Of a stretch of 64,000 nt of DNA, positions 31,838 through 44,776 are shown piece after piece. The notes under the pieces were generated by a model, which had not been told where the DNA came from, ran no database searches, and was given only the letters and a program-made list of their open reading frames with translations. The position numbers and the translations under genes were made by a program. This DNA comes from Pardosa pseudoannulata (taxonomy: Eukaryota > Arthropoda > Arachnida > Araneae > Lycosidae): assembly GCA_032207245.1 (NCBI GenBank), contig CM063504.1, forward strand, positions 20,163,326 through 20,227,325, given 5' to 3'. Each line of letters starts with the position of its first letter. The stretch's first letter is position 1.

Positions 31838-33695
31838 AAAGGTAAGGTTAGTTGGAGTTTTATGGTACTGAATCCAAGGAATGGACATACTGTGAAAAAC
31901 ATATGGTAATGTATCAATTAAGAGACAAATTTTCCTAAGTTAACAATGTAATAAAAAGAACAGCTTAAACAAAATCCTATATGAACACAGTGTAAGAATC
32001 AAATTGTTATAGAATTCGAAGAATATGTTAGAATTAACAGCAAAGAGCAGGTTGTAAACATATTTCAAATTATGACAGAATTTTATTAATAGAGAAGAGG
32101 GCTTGATTAAAGAACTGGGTTCTCCTGCCAACTTGACGATAAGGGTTTAAGTATGGTTGCCTAACATTTTCTTCTGATCTCACTGTGTCCAAACAATCTG
32201 TATTACCATTTATATGATATTTGCATCCAACTCTCCTTGTGTAACTCTTTTCTCATATATTAAAAGTGCACAATGCTAAAAAACAACAATTAGATATAAC
32301 AAACCATTAATGGTTCACTATGGCTGATTTTTAATAATTTGGTGCTGTTGCGTTTGTAAACTGTTAAGGGATAATTGCCCATAAATATAAATGTCCGATT
32401 TTCAAGTCGTTTTCTTTAATTAAGTAGGAGTATATAATTCTGTTACGATAGCACACTGTGTATTAATTAAAGTCGCCATAAAAAGCAAGAAGTGCAATAT
32501 TTGGATGGATTACCTTTGTGTTTTAGTAAATATCGCCAATATTTTCGGCAAATTTGCTAAGGGGAACCCAATTCTTAAGTAGTCCCAGAGAAGGGTATTG
32601 CTTGAAAAAACATTAATAACATTTTCAAGGCAACCCATTTTCAACTAAAGGTGTTGAAGGAAAGGGATTTAATACTTCATTAATTTTAGTTTACACATTT
32701 TGATGAAATTCAAGATTCTATAATCAATTTTAACTATTAAGAGAATTACGAGAAAAGTTTTATTATTAATATATACACAGAGAGAAAAAGAAAATGAAAG
32801 TGTGAAATTTAGAAAAAGTAATCAGTTGACAGAATTATATACTTACTTATTGATTGAGTATTTATATTGCGAAAATAGAAACTCATCTTTAATTTTTTAT
32901 AAGCATACAAAAATGTAGTTTTAGAACAAACTATTTTTTTTTTAAAATTTGTACTCCTTACGGCGCTTTAGCAACGAAAGATATATGGAATGTAAACAAA
33001 CATTAAGAAACCAGTTGCCAAATTAGGCAGAGAATTAAGAAACTTTTCCTTAATTATTTATTTTTTGATTAACGTAATATTTATTATTTGAAGTAATTAT
33101 ATTATTTAAGTAATATTTATCTATATCAGATTATTTTAATGGCAGTAGCAATATTATATTTTTTTCTAGTCTGTATGAGAGAAATGAATATTTTAAAATG
33201 ATCTTCCTAATGCAGTTTTAATTTAGACTGAAGGAAACGACGACAAAAGAAATATTTGTAATAAATTTTCTTTAAATATTTATATAAATAAAATACATAA
33301 GAGAATAAAAAATATGTATCATGTTGCTATGGTCCTTGGTGAGGTACTAGACAATACAAAACAAGTACTAGACAAAGCAATTTGGCAATGAGTTAAAACT
33401 GAAAATTTAAGTCTAATTAGATTTGTCAAATATTAGGGCATTTGACAATTAATTTTAAGAATTATTTTTATTTTTAGCTGTTTGGCAGCTCATAGTTTAT
33501 TTTTTTTTAATTTAATTTATCTTGGTGCGAGAATATGAACTATGGTGATACTGTGTTTTCCTTACTTACATTAAATGATTCTGAATCATACTTACCGCAA
33601 ATATATTTAAGGATTTCATTATTGCACGCGTGTTTGTCTTTTTACATTCGTCTTGTCTTGAAGTTTGTTTCCCGAATTACTAAAGAATACCTACA
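31836..33695. other. Intergenic region, presumed promoter side of both genes
   Basis: AT-rich, with no recognised coding exon. It should hold PRKRIP1's promoter and perhaps an untranslated first exon of TRIAP1. A palindromic CACGCGTG at 33625-33632 lies about 65 bp upstream of the PRKRIP1 start codon. A 22-bp imperfect direct repeat (GGTACTAGACAATACAAAAC and a near copy) lies at about 33343-33380. Confidence 0.4.
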
Positions 33696-34550
33696 ATGAA
33701 TAAAGACCAGAAACCATTCGTTCCTAAAACTCCAATGGATTTCCAGAAATTAAAATTGGATAGATTAATGGCCAATCCTGTAAGATAAATTTAATTATAT
33801 ATATGTATATTTTAATGGTATGTGACGTTGGACAAATTTAAGTTGTTCAATAATTTATTTGACTGCTCGTAATACACTATACAATTCTTCAAACATCAGT
33901 TTTATTTATGTAAATATACTTTTGATGGCAATTCAACTGTCATTTGCTTGTTATGTGTACTACAAAAATATAAAGATTGCTTTCGAATTTTTAATTGATG
34001 TATCTGCACAAATTAAAAACGTACCACCGTTTAGTGATAGTATTTTGTTTTTTGAAATATTGGACTCTTGTGATTTTAAATTGTCTTATTATATTTTAGT
34101 GCTTCGTAAATTTTTATCTTTCTTTTACCCCTAAAACTTTTCATTAGCATTTAAATAGCCTAAATGCACGTTACCATAATAACCAAACCACTTGGCACCG
34201 TTTTGTCTTCATAAATTGTTTTGAATTCAGTGGTTGTTTCCTTCCTTGGTGATAATTATCTTTCTAACTATCTTTTACATAAGCACATTTTTGATGTTGT
34301 TCTTTTAAAACCATACAGTAGATTATATATAAACATAAAACAAGTACTTGTGACTTTGGGGTCTTTGATAGTGCTCTTACTGGCAGCATTCACTATGGTG
34401 TGGGGAAATGATGTAACATTTTTATCCAGGTTTCTCCTTCCCCCTTTATAATTTTAGGAAATGTAGAACTTTGTTGAGGAAAAGTTGATCACTTCCGCAG
34501 GATAATTTGACTCGCCATTTGTACCAATGTACAGTGACCTTGTTAGACTT

Positions 34551-34585
<35 letters not shown>

Positions 34586-37500
34586 GCTTTTGTCTTGCTT
34601 CATAGCATTTTGTTCCTTATATTTCATTTGGTTAATTGTGATTGCAGTACTGAGTATAATAATAAAGTATTCAGAAGCATGCAAGGGAGATTTAAAATTA
34701 GAATTATCAAGTAACTAGCAGATAGTAGGGCAGAAAATTAGTTCTTGATTTTTTCAAAAATTTTATGGCTTAGAATTTATTTTATTAATACCTATCCTTA
34801 AAATGTCTAAAAATAAAAGCAAGACAAAAAGATTAATAAAAGCATTAAAAAGATAATTCTCATTCAAAAATAAAATTTTGATTATGAAGGAAAATTGATG
34901 GTTAGTGAACATTTTTTAAAAACTTTATTAAAATACTTTATTTCACTTTACTTTGATTTGCCGAACGATGGCCGATTGGTTAGGGCGCTGATCGTTGATA
35001 CCAGAGTTCGTGGGTTCGAATCCCGCTTTGGCATGGATGTTCGTAGACGTTTGGAATCGGCTTTAAGCAGTAGGTCCCGGTCTCATTAGCCCTCGTGTGC
35101 AAAACAGTAGACCGTAGAGCTCCAAACCAAACCATCACTTTACTTTAAAAATTTTGTTTTTAATGTGGGATTGAAATTTTGAATTATTAATCTCTTTTAA
35201 ATTTTTATTTAATTTGTAAATAGTTGAGTTAAAGAATAATTAAAATAACTAATGGGATCTTTTTTATTGTCATTTTTTTAGGTCTGAAATTCTAGAATAC
35301 TTTTAAATTTTTTCAAATTTAACTGTAGAATCCAGCTGTTTTACTTACATATTTTAAATCTTGGGATATCAGAATAACTTTCTTACTAAAGCTTCTTTGT
35401 AAATAAAATATTCAGTTTGTATAGATAGGTTTGACTTTTAAAATTAAACTAGGTACTGTATCCATTTAAATAAATAAATTGTATTCAGAACAAAGCAAAA
35501 GACAAACTTACAAAATTAGGAATGTTTGTGCTGGGGATTTTGCAATTATCTGCTCTGGATTTTTGGAGATATAAGATTAAACATTTTCAATTACTACTTT
35601 CTGTTTACTTTAAGTTCTGTTTAGTAAATCAAAGAGTATGTCATATTTTCTATGACTTTCAAATATTTGCTCATATGCTGTAACAAAGTCGGCAACATTT
35701 CAAATTTTAAAATAATTGTGGGAAACTTTGTTAGTTTCTTCAGCAGTAAACTGCAAGAATTTTTTAAATAAGGCAAGGGTGATTTACTATTATGTGGGGT
35801 AGAAAATGAAAATCATGGTGTCTGAGACAAAATAACAGCAGTTAAAAGTGTAAAAGATGTACAGCTTTTATTAAACATGGACAAAAATACAGGCAACATT
35901 GTATTTAAAACATTTTTCTTGTTTTTAAATTTTATTAAAATTGATTTAATCCTTCTCCCTTACTTGTCAGAAATGATGTCATTTGCTAATACTTTTTTAT
36001 GTATTCCTATTGACATTTGAAGATTTTCTAGGAATTTATTTTGGCTCCACAAACACTTCTAAACAATGAAACAATTCAAATTTCTCTATTTTCATCACTA
36101 TTATAGTTTTTTTTTTTCCTACAGTATGAATGCTGAAGTTTACCAATGGTCTCAGAACTATCTGTATATATATTGAAATGTTATAATGTAGTTAGATATT
36201 TTAAATGAATGTTTAATTTTTGCTGTGTTATGATGCATATCAAATTATATTTAAAGGATAAACCAGTCATTATACCTGATATGCCAAAAGAGAGGAAAGG
36301 TTTTTCAGTTCCTGAGTTTGTTAGAAATGTAATGGGTAAGTATTTATCTGACATACACTGTAGAAATCTGAAATCTTTATAGCTATTATGAATTAAACAA
36401 ACTTAAATTTTGTGTTAATTTAAAGCATATTTTGGTTAAATTTTTTTTAGGTTCAAGTGCTGGAGCAGGAAGTGGAGAGTTTCATGTATACAGACACTTA
36501 CGTAGAAAAGAATATACAAGACAAAAAATGATTGACGAAAAAGCAGAAAAAGTAACTTCAGCTATTTTTTTCATAGAAATTCAAAATGTTATTGTTGAGT
36601 TTTCCAGTGTAATGATCATGAATGATCAGTTAAATGGTCATGTTAATGATCATTATTGGCAGACAACAAATGTTCAATAAAATGTAGTTATAAAATATAT
36701 AATTACTTTTATCTTGAAAAAATCAATTTTTAAAAATTGATTTATTTTAACTGAATATTTTATTATACAACTACATTAAAATAATTTGAAATAAATTCTT
36801 CAAAGTTATTGTTCTTTTACTTTCCTTTTTATTATTACTTTGAGAACTATTTTACTTTTTTTATTAAAATGTCCATTTTCCTTTTTTTTTTAACAAAACT
36901 CATTTTCTACCTAATGTATAAAAGTTCCCTAGCTTTGGGAAAATTTTGCATTTTGACTCCATTAAATATTCTGTCTATAGATTAAGTGCAAGCTAGTTTA
37001 TATGTAGTCTGTAGATAGCAGTTTCCATATAGTATTCCCCCCCCCCTTGTCTTTTTAAATTTACTAGAATGGTCAATATTTTTTCTTCATTGCATTACAA
37101 TCATATAGTGTACACTGTATTAAAACTTTTAAAATTTCTTTTTATTCTATTGAATGGGATTATGATATAAATCGTAGCTCAATTTCATTTATATAAATCG
37201 CAATATTTCTCTCTGTGCTTTGTTTAGTTTTGAATTTCTTTATCTTTATTTTTTAGGAGAGGCTTGATGAAGAATTCCATAAAAAACTTGAAGAAAATAA
37301 AAGGAAAATGGAAGAAAAAACTGAGAAAAAGAGAGCTAAGAGGTATTTAAACTATGTAATTTGTATTTTAAACATTTATTAATAGGAATATAATGACGAT
37401 TCTTGTGTAAAATAGTTTCAATTTGGTTTAATTAAAGAAAAAAACTTTTTTTTTATCTTACTGAAACTAAGAAACTTTAATTTCTCTATTAATTTAATTA

Positions 37501-39003
37501 TAGCAAATTTTCTTTTCTAGGTTAAAAAAGAAAGCCAGGTTAAAACAAAAGCAGAAACAAAAAGGTACAGTTATTTGATGTATTTGAGAAAATTTTCTGT
37601 GGCATCTTCTGTATAGAATGTGTATTAGTTAACATTAATGTGTATAGATTTTTAATAATTTAATAGCCTTAAGTATTTCATTAAAATTTAACTCTTATAA
37701 TTTCCATATTTATTAATTCCCACGAAATTTAATTTCCAAATTTAGTTGGAATCAATGTTTGAATTTGAAATCTGATGTTAATATAAAATGGATAATTGGT
37801 TAAAATATCTTAAATAAATAAAAGTAAGGAAAGTCCTAAAATTTTATAATTAAAAAAATATAAATAAATAAAAAAAAGGTTGAACACTGGCAGGTGTCTA
37901 TAGCTTTACTTCTTAGTATTTAAAGAATAAAGTAAATATTTTAATCTTGAAAAAATTTAGTTTATAATGAAATATCTATAAAATGGATAGTGATTCTGCC
38001 AGTTATTACCAAAAGGCAGTTTTTGAGCTCTACTCAGATAACATTGTTACCTTGAGAAATAAAGTCAATGAAGAATTTGCACATGTGGGGGAATGGAACA
38101 ATTTAGTGTTTTTATGGTAATTCCCAACTTGTTAATTCCTAAAATTTTCTCAGAAATGAAAAAAAAAAATGAATCCAGCATTTTTAAAATTAATTTTAAA
38201 GTTAAGAGAAAACCTTGTGACTTACAACACACTCTGCAATTGGTTGTGATGTACAGTTTATGATATTTCAATGTTTACATTTTGTTAGTAAGCACCTTCT
38301 ATTTCGAGATATTTTTTCTGGTATTTTAAAATTTTCTAGCCTTTAATATTGATTATTTCCACTACAGCTTTTAGGATAATTTTATCAATCTCGATAATAT
38401 ATATGTCTATAATTGTTAATAATATCTCTTTTACCTGGATTCACCCAAGAACAGTCTGGCAATTTTGCAAAAATTTACAGCATTTCAGTGTTTTTATTTT
38501 TGGAAATAACTCATATTTCATGTAAGCAGAAATATGAGGAATCAAAACCAAAAGATGTGTAAAATAATTTTTCATATTTTTCAATTTATCTTAATGTACT
38601 TCAGATGTGTACATGCTTTATTAATACTAACCACAGTTATTCTGTTTGTAGACATTGACAACACATTAAGCATATCTATATTTATGCACATCTGTTGTTG
38701 CAGTATCACATTTTATATATAGAGATAAAAATGTTTAAATAAAAAGTTAGAGAAGGTATTTATACTATTTGAATTGGAAGTTAAAATAGGAAAGTTATTT
38801 TAATTCCTGCAATACTGTTTACATTTGATTCAATTACAGCAACATCTATTGTTTTTACATTGACAAGGTTGCACAGCAGCACTCTAGTGCTGCACAGGTG
38901 TAAAAGGAAGTTATGTAGTGTCCATAGCAAATTTTTCAAAAATGTCATTAACTATAAATGCATAAAGAAATTGAAAAGCCTGACACTGTCCAAAGAAATA
39001 AAT

Positions 39004-39038
<35 letters not shown>

Positions 39039-40302
39039 AGTGGCCTAACGTATGGGAAGTTAAAGGGACATTGTTTGGTGGATAATAGGAGGTTGGTGTA
39101 AATTATCTTAGCTATCATATTCAACAACTGTCTTACATTTTTCAAACTGAAACACCAAGCCCTGTTTTGATGGAAGATTATATCCTGATGGTTGAATTGG
39201 TGTGGGTACTTATTTTCATTTCTGCTTTTAAAATTGTCATTGTTTTTCTTACTTTGCTATGTTATTTTGGTGGTAAGAGTTAATAACTGCAAATTCCTTT
39301 TTAGTTCTACCATAATTTCTTGCAATTACATATTAAATGGGCTTTAAATGATAATATACTACATTTTCCTGAATATTTAGTCTGTCTCATAGTTCCTGGA
39401 ATATATATTGTAGATTTTCAATGATAAATTCTTTTAACAATCCTTGTTTATTGTCCACAATGTAGAGAAATTTCAGCCTCAAAAGCTGAAATTTCCAAAT
39501 GTAGTTTTCTAAAACCACTGTAGAAAATTGTGACTACTTAAAAAAAAAAGGTCTATAATAGAAAAAAATTATGAGTAGTCTGACAAATATTTTTTCCCAT
39601 TTAAAAAGAAATAAAGGGCGTAATGGGAGAGAAATTAACTTTTTAGTTATTGCTGTGCTTGATAGAAAAATATTTACTCCAATATATAGAAAAGATTGTA
39701 ATTATACATTTGCTTCAATCAAGATCATTCCTAATAATAGTAAGAAAGCAATTAAGCACATATTATGGTATATAAATTTGCTTTAAATAGTTAAATCACT
39801 TTTTGAAACTTTATATTGATTTTTATTCACTCAAAACAGATAATTTTTTACTTTAGAAATATATTAAATCTCTACAACCATGACAGTTAAGATTTAATTT
39901 ACTGTTTTAGGCTAAATAGTTATTACAGTTTTGTTAATTTATTATATCATTATACAATGCAGTAATTTGTTGTTGTGATTTATTTTATTTTTATTTACCA
40001 AACTAATTTAGTTAATTCTGAAATCATGCAGGTGAATAATTTACTGATTTTTGTGCATAAACCTATTTCTGGGTGTATCTGTTTTTTCACACTTGTGTTC
40101 TCTAGGTGGAAAAAAGCAAACTATATCAGCTGAACAAAGCAGTTCTGAAGAATCTGATGAAACTAAATCTGAACATGATGAGGAGGATATAAATACATCC
40201 GAACCTACCGAGGAACCCAGCAAAAGTGTAGTTAGTGTCGATAGTATAAAAAGCTCTGTTTGTGAGGAACATATGGCCTCTAAAGAGGATTCAGTATCTT
40301 GA
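33696..40302 (+). CDS. PRKRIP1: PRKRIP1 homologue, dsRNA-binding spliceosomal protein (six exons)
   Basis: Exons: 33696-33779, 36257-36335, 36451-36551, 37257-37342, 37521-37564 and 40106-40302. All have GT-AG borders and consistent phases, giving 196 residues (human 184). The N-terminal region has [13 protein letters not shown]. The invariant core [20 protein letters not shown] and [14 protein letters not shown] (residues about 48-80) is nearly the same as in vertebrates. A long charged helix ([19 protein letters not shown]...) and a Lys/Arg-rich tract follow, then an acidic Ser/Glu-rich tail. In humans the protein binds double-stranded RNA, was found as an interactor and inhibitor of kinase PKR, and appears in catalytic-stage spliceosome structures as a long helix. 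Arthropods lack a clear PKR, so a splicing role is more likely here. Introns carry a SINE (34955-35134) and an R1 repeat. Confidence 0.95.
34955..35134 (+). repeat. Best-preserved SINE family A copy, with target duplication
   Basis: It lies in PRKRIP1 intron 1 in sense orientation. The 12-bp duplication TCACTTTACTTT (34943-34954 and 35135-35146) brackets it. The tRNA-like head GCCGAACGATGGCCGATTGG, B-box GGGTTCGAATCCCGC, core GGAATCGGCTTTAAGCAGTA and tail CCGGTCTC...AGACCG are all intact, ending CCAAACCAAACC. Target duplication plus full length show true retroposition and mark it as among the younger copies. Confidence 0.92.
37985..38770 (+). repeat. Interspersed repeat R1, copy in PRKRIP1 intron 5
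   Basis: Collinear with 13040-13797 over roughly 700 bp with moderate divergence. Shared blocks are AATTTGCACATGTGGGGG, AAAATTAATTTTAAAGTTAAG, AATTGGTTGTGATG, CTGTTTGTAGACATTGAC and TTTATATATAGAGATAAA. Ends are approximate. No coding sequence was recognised. Confidence 0.7.
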
Positions 40303-40564
40303 CATATATAAGTAAGAATTTAGTTAATTTTATCTTCTACAGAATTTTACTTGCATTAATTTTATTGAGGTTTATGTTAAGTTTTGTAATATTCTAGGCA
40401 TTAAATCATTTAGTGTAATGCATAAAAACATTTTAAATGGCTATATTTTGTGTTATTTATTTTTTTTCAAAAATTAATTTTTTACATTTTTGTTTATTTT
40501 TCTTTTAGGTTACTGGACGATTCCTATGTATATAAACAGTATGTTATTTTTAACTTATATGCAA

Positions 40565-40570
40565 AATAAA
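40565..40570 (+). promoter_or_regulatory. Likely polyadenylation signal of PRKRIP1
   Basis: AATAAA about 260 bp after the PRKRIP1 stop codon, followed by T-rich sequence. A donor-like GTAAGA just after the stop (40311) and an acceptor TTCTTTTAG at about 40509 also allow a 3' UTR intron. Confidence 0.45.
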
Positions 40571-42082
40571 TTTTTTATTTTAAAACTTTTGTGGAGTCTT
40601 ATGTCTGGTTAATCTGTCTTGTGAACAGTATCATTTTTGTCCATTTATTTTAGTAATTATCAAGAAAAAACAGTTATTTCAAGACCTCCAAGACAGTACA
40701 ATTATCAGTTTTCAGTTGTCAGAGTGATAGATGGAGTTAAATGATAAAGAATACTTGAAATGGAGAATTTAATTTAAGGATGAAATTTTAATTAGTTTTT
40801 TCTCTTGGCAGGGTGCATTATTTTTATAATGAATATTTAAAAACTGCATTTATCTGTTGTTCTGGCAGCTTGTAATAATTCATAATTGGCTTTAAAATAA
40901 AGGTTTTAGTCATTTTAGCCATTGTGTTGCAAACTTTTCTATGAAAGGTAATAAAAGAGATATATTCATTCATAAATTTCCTAATTCACCCAGCTACTAA
41001 GCAATCTAACTTTCTTTTCAAAGCAATCTCCCAATTATGAATGGTAAAAATTTATAAAATTAAAATTTTTATGTTTTTCGCAGAAGTGTATGAGCAGTGA
41101 AAAATGGTAAGATGTGGCTTATATAAAAAAGCAGTTTTTATGCAAAAGGGCTTTAACAAAATATGAAATTGTGAAAGTATTGCCTTTTCTTTCCTTTCAC
41201 ATTATTATCATCACTGTACATTTTTATAATAGTATTAATATCAAAACAATTTGATAATAAGTTAAGTTTATTTTCTGTAATATGTGTTTTCATTTGATTG
41301 TTCTGCTATCATTATTTGGATGTAATATTAATGAATAACCAACTTTTTAGTTTGATTTTTAATATTTTTGGTTCTTTTATATTGTCAGTTCACATTATAA
41401 TATACATAAACAATAAAATTTGAAAATGCAAAAAGTGTATTCAGAAAGTTTGCTCTGGTAACACTGCATCAGTAAATGCTATCATAAAAAATTATAATAG
41501 CACTAATACAGAACTGTAATGAAAAAATCTGCTTTATTATTATGTGTCAGTAAGTACTTTTTTACCCTGCCAGTTGAGTATGAACCCTGTGAATAGTATA
41601 AATGTTTTACTTTTTTATATTATATAAATTTACATTATAATATACATAAACAGTAAAATTTGGTTCACATTCCGACTAATTTTGAAAAAAATAATTACAA
41701 AAATTGAAAGTGTAAACACCAAAAATTAATCGGAAATTCCTACTGAGGAAAAAGGTTACAAATCATTTCTAAAAATTAAAAAACAAATAAATAAAATAAT
41801 TAAATATCTTAATAGTTGTTTAATAAATTTTAATACTTATAGCTCGAGTTAAAATGCTGGATAACTTGTAACTGGAGCATTAATATACATTAAATGGATA
41901 TCACAGGTGATTAAAATGTCTCACAGGTTAGAAGAGATAGGCTTTGCACTGAAATATCATAAGATTGTTTTGGTTCTTGGAATAATATTTCCTCTTTGCA
42001 TAATAATGTGTTATAAAGTTATTGAATTCAAACTCAAGCCATAAAGTAATTTAAACTCAGCAATATTAGCAGTCCATAATGA
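40571..42082. other. No gene seen
   Basis: AT-rich sequence downstream of PRKRIP1 without a recognised exon. A short block with TTATAATATACATAAACA AND AAAATTTG occurs twice (about 41393-41422 and 41634-41662), a small local duplication. Confidence 0.45.
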
Positions 42083-42350
42083 ACTTTTATCATTTAAGTT
42101 AGCTTGAAAACCACATATGCAGCAATTTAGATATTGGGAAAGTGAAACTTTTTTCCTGGGCCAGTGGACAAAAAATTAGCATTTATTTTAGTGTTAGTTT
42201 TGGGAGGTGGGTAAAAAGAATTTAAGTGAATGAACATTCCTTTAAATCTGACATTTTATGGCTGGAAAGTTAGGTATTAAAGAATGAGAGGGGAGAGGGA
42301 GGAGAATTTCAGATATGTAAGCTGCAATAATTTGGATACATTACATATAT
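42083..42350 (+). repeat. Interspersed repeat R2, copy 2
   Basis: Collinear with 16637-16925; see GAAAACCACATATGC, AAAATTAGCATTTATTTTAG and CATTCCTTTAAATCTGACAT. It is followed by a segment (TATAAGCCCATC...TATAAGCTGAG) that resembles the terminal motif of some other DNA transposon, not resolved here. Confidence 0.6.
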
Positions 42351-42637
42351 ACTGTTTATCTTGAAATATAAGCCCATCTAAGTATAAGCTGAGTGTTTTT
42401 TCTTTAAAAATTTAAAAATTGAGCACATGAATGTAAGTTAAAATGAAATATATATATATATTTCTAAAACATTCAAATATATTGTCAAGAAGCAGGTGAA
42501 ATATTTTCCAGTGCATTACTTTTTTTGCATTAAAAGTACTAGGTTTGTATGTTTGAACATTTTATTTTCTTAGTTTCCAATAATAAATAGACCTTTTTTG
42601 CTACAGTCATATACATAAAATCATGTTTCATTAAGAG

Positions 42638-43236
42638 CAGACATGCCAACTGTTCCGGAGTTGCTCCAGAGAAATGAAAGAAATTAACTCCGGAAACTCC
42701 TCGGATTGCTCCAAAAAATAACAAAACTTTTGAACTAAAAGATCACAATTCAGCAATGAAATAATGCTGAACATATTACTCTTTCCACACAGTAATAGTG
42801 CATGTGAACAAGCTTTCAGTACTATGCGGTAAAACAAAACTGAATTTAGGTCAAATTTGAGTAGATAAACTCTAGGGTTCCTGATGAAATGTAAATATTT
42901 GAAAATACCTAAAATCAGAATCAATGTTGTTACAAGAAACACTTTTCTGAAAAATAAGTTGCTAACTCTTAAAAAAAAGAAAGCTAATGCATTGTTGAAT
43001 GCATACATTTTGATTTTTCCTTTATAATTTACTACTGTGTATTTGTTTTTAATTTAATTTGCTCAATTTTAATTTAGAAACCAATAAAATATGTAATTAT
43101 GTATAATTTGTTTAGGTTATTTTGTTTTGTTTATTATGTATGTAAATTGCATACATGTTTAATTTGTGGGTAGCATGTTAAATTTTAAAACCACATTGTT
43201 GTTACTGACAGAAGTCCCTGAATGTTGGCATGTCTG
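42638..43236 (+). mobile_element. hAT-type relic with 13-bp inverted termini
   Basis: CAGACATGCCAAC at 42638 and its reverse complement GTTGGCATGTCTG ending at 43236 form perfect termini. A direct TAAGAG flanks both sides (42632-42637 and 43237-43242). The plus strand around 42773-42850 encodes FPHSNSACEQAFSTMR, then a stop, NKTEFRSNLS, the hAT C-terminal dimerisation signature. A 6-bp rather than 8-bp duplication is unusual for hAT but known in some lineages. Only the end of the transposase remains. Confidence 0.8.
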
Positions 43237-43242
43237 TAAGAG

Positions 43243-44776
43243 TCGCATTGTATTTCCACTTATCTCCTGCTAAATAATTTTCAGATATAGGGTTTCACAA
43301 AATATTTTTATGTTGAGTTAAAGTACCTCACCCAAAAGGGAAATCAATAATTGTAAAATTAAATAATTCTAAATCTTTAGTTTATTATTTTTTTAATTGT
43401 AACTACAAATATATTTAAAGATTGTAATTGATTTCTGCATCTGGTAGATTTTCTCTTGTCAACACATTGACTCTAGACCTATTTGAAAGAGTTGTACCTT
43501 TTTTGAGTATTCACTTCAAGTTTTTTTTCATGTAGAAGTAATGATTGGCAGTTTATTCCTTTCCAATCAAGTACATTACTTATTATGCGGTTAAAAATTA
43601 TGTGCATATCACAAAATTTGTGTATAGTGGAATACAAATATTTCTCTTCAAAAAGTGCAAAAACATATTCTTCAAGTTCTGGAAAGTTGTGACAGAGGAA
43701 TACAACTCAGTATGCATGGAAATTTTACATAAAGTGTTTATCATGAAATTCATAATTAATACTTATAGTATACATCAGACTGAATTAAAATAGTTTTTAC
43801 ATTTGAAATGTTAAATTGCTCCAGAACTATTCTAAAAGTCTGTTTACATCATTACACCAAAACACCCTATCTGCATTTGTATAATATAATTAACAATATA
43901 TATGACATCGACACAGAAAATATTTCTTAGGAGAACAATGCATTGTGTATGTATGTATATTGATTGGCTTTCATAAAAAAGTACATGTCTAATAATTTTA
44001 TATTATTAAATTTGTTTAACATAGCAAAATCAATCATTACAGGTTAATAACACTTCTTGTGCATGGAAGAAATATTTATTTGCATTAAGATATTTTCAGA
44101 TTAGTAACAACTCCAAGGGTATGGTTTTTTTTTTTTTTTTTTTTTGGTAATGAAGAAATATAATTGCAGTCAATCTAGGATATTTTATTTTATACTATGA
44201 GATCATCAAAATGCTGGTTAATAATAATAAAAAAAAAAGTTATGATCCCTAAAGCTATATTTTCACTATTTTTTCCCTCTATCGATGATAGCTAATTAGG
44301 TAGATTACTTTATTTGGTGTTAGATTTCTAGTTATGGATTTTGAAGCCATTTAGAATAAGACAAGTGACAGATCTTAGTCCTGCACCACTAAACCTCATT
44401 ATTTTTGCTTAAAATTAAAACAAAGTATAGATCAAGTATTTAATTTGCATTTTGAGAAAATTCTTTTTTTAAAAATTATAAAACATTAAATTTTATTTTA
44501 TATTGATGTAATGTCAACAGGAACACTAATATTAATGTTAAAGTAATATGACTTCGATTAAACTGGTCTAATTTCTCATTGAAAAGAATTTGCCTCAGAA
44601 AATTCATAAACATATGTATACTGAAGTTAACTCTTTGAAAGTTTCTTTTGAAGTGTTAAAATAGGCTTTCTTTCAATTTTGGTTTAGAAAATCATCATTC
44701 AAAATGAATTTCTGTAAAATAAACATACATTTACTCTTCAAGCAAATGACCTGACTTTAATCAGTATAAAAATAAG
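43243..44776. other. No gene seen
   Basis: AT-rich, with a T run at about 44126-44147. The 82-codon open frame at 43545-43793 matches nothing I know. Confidence 0.45.

Noticed and set aside
33625..33632. CACGCGTG as a proven promoter element of PRKRIP1
   Set aside because: A single 8-bp palindrome near the start is suggestive only; no independent support in the sequence.
34221..34451. Hydrophobic 76-codon frame in PRKRIP1 intron 1, and the 91-codon frame at 33859-34134
   Set aside because: T-rich intron sequence translates to hydrophobic residues by chance; no splice logic, start context or family match.
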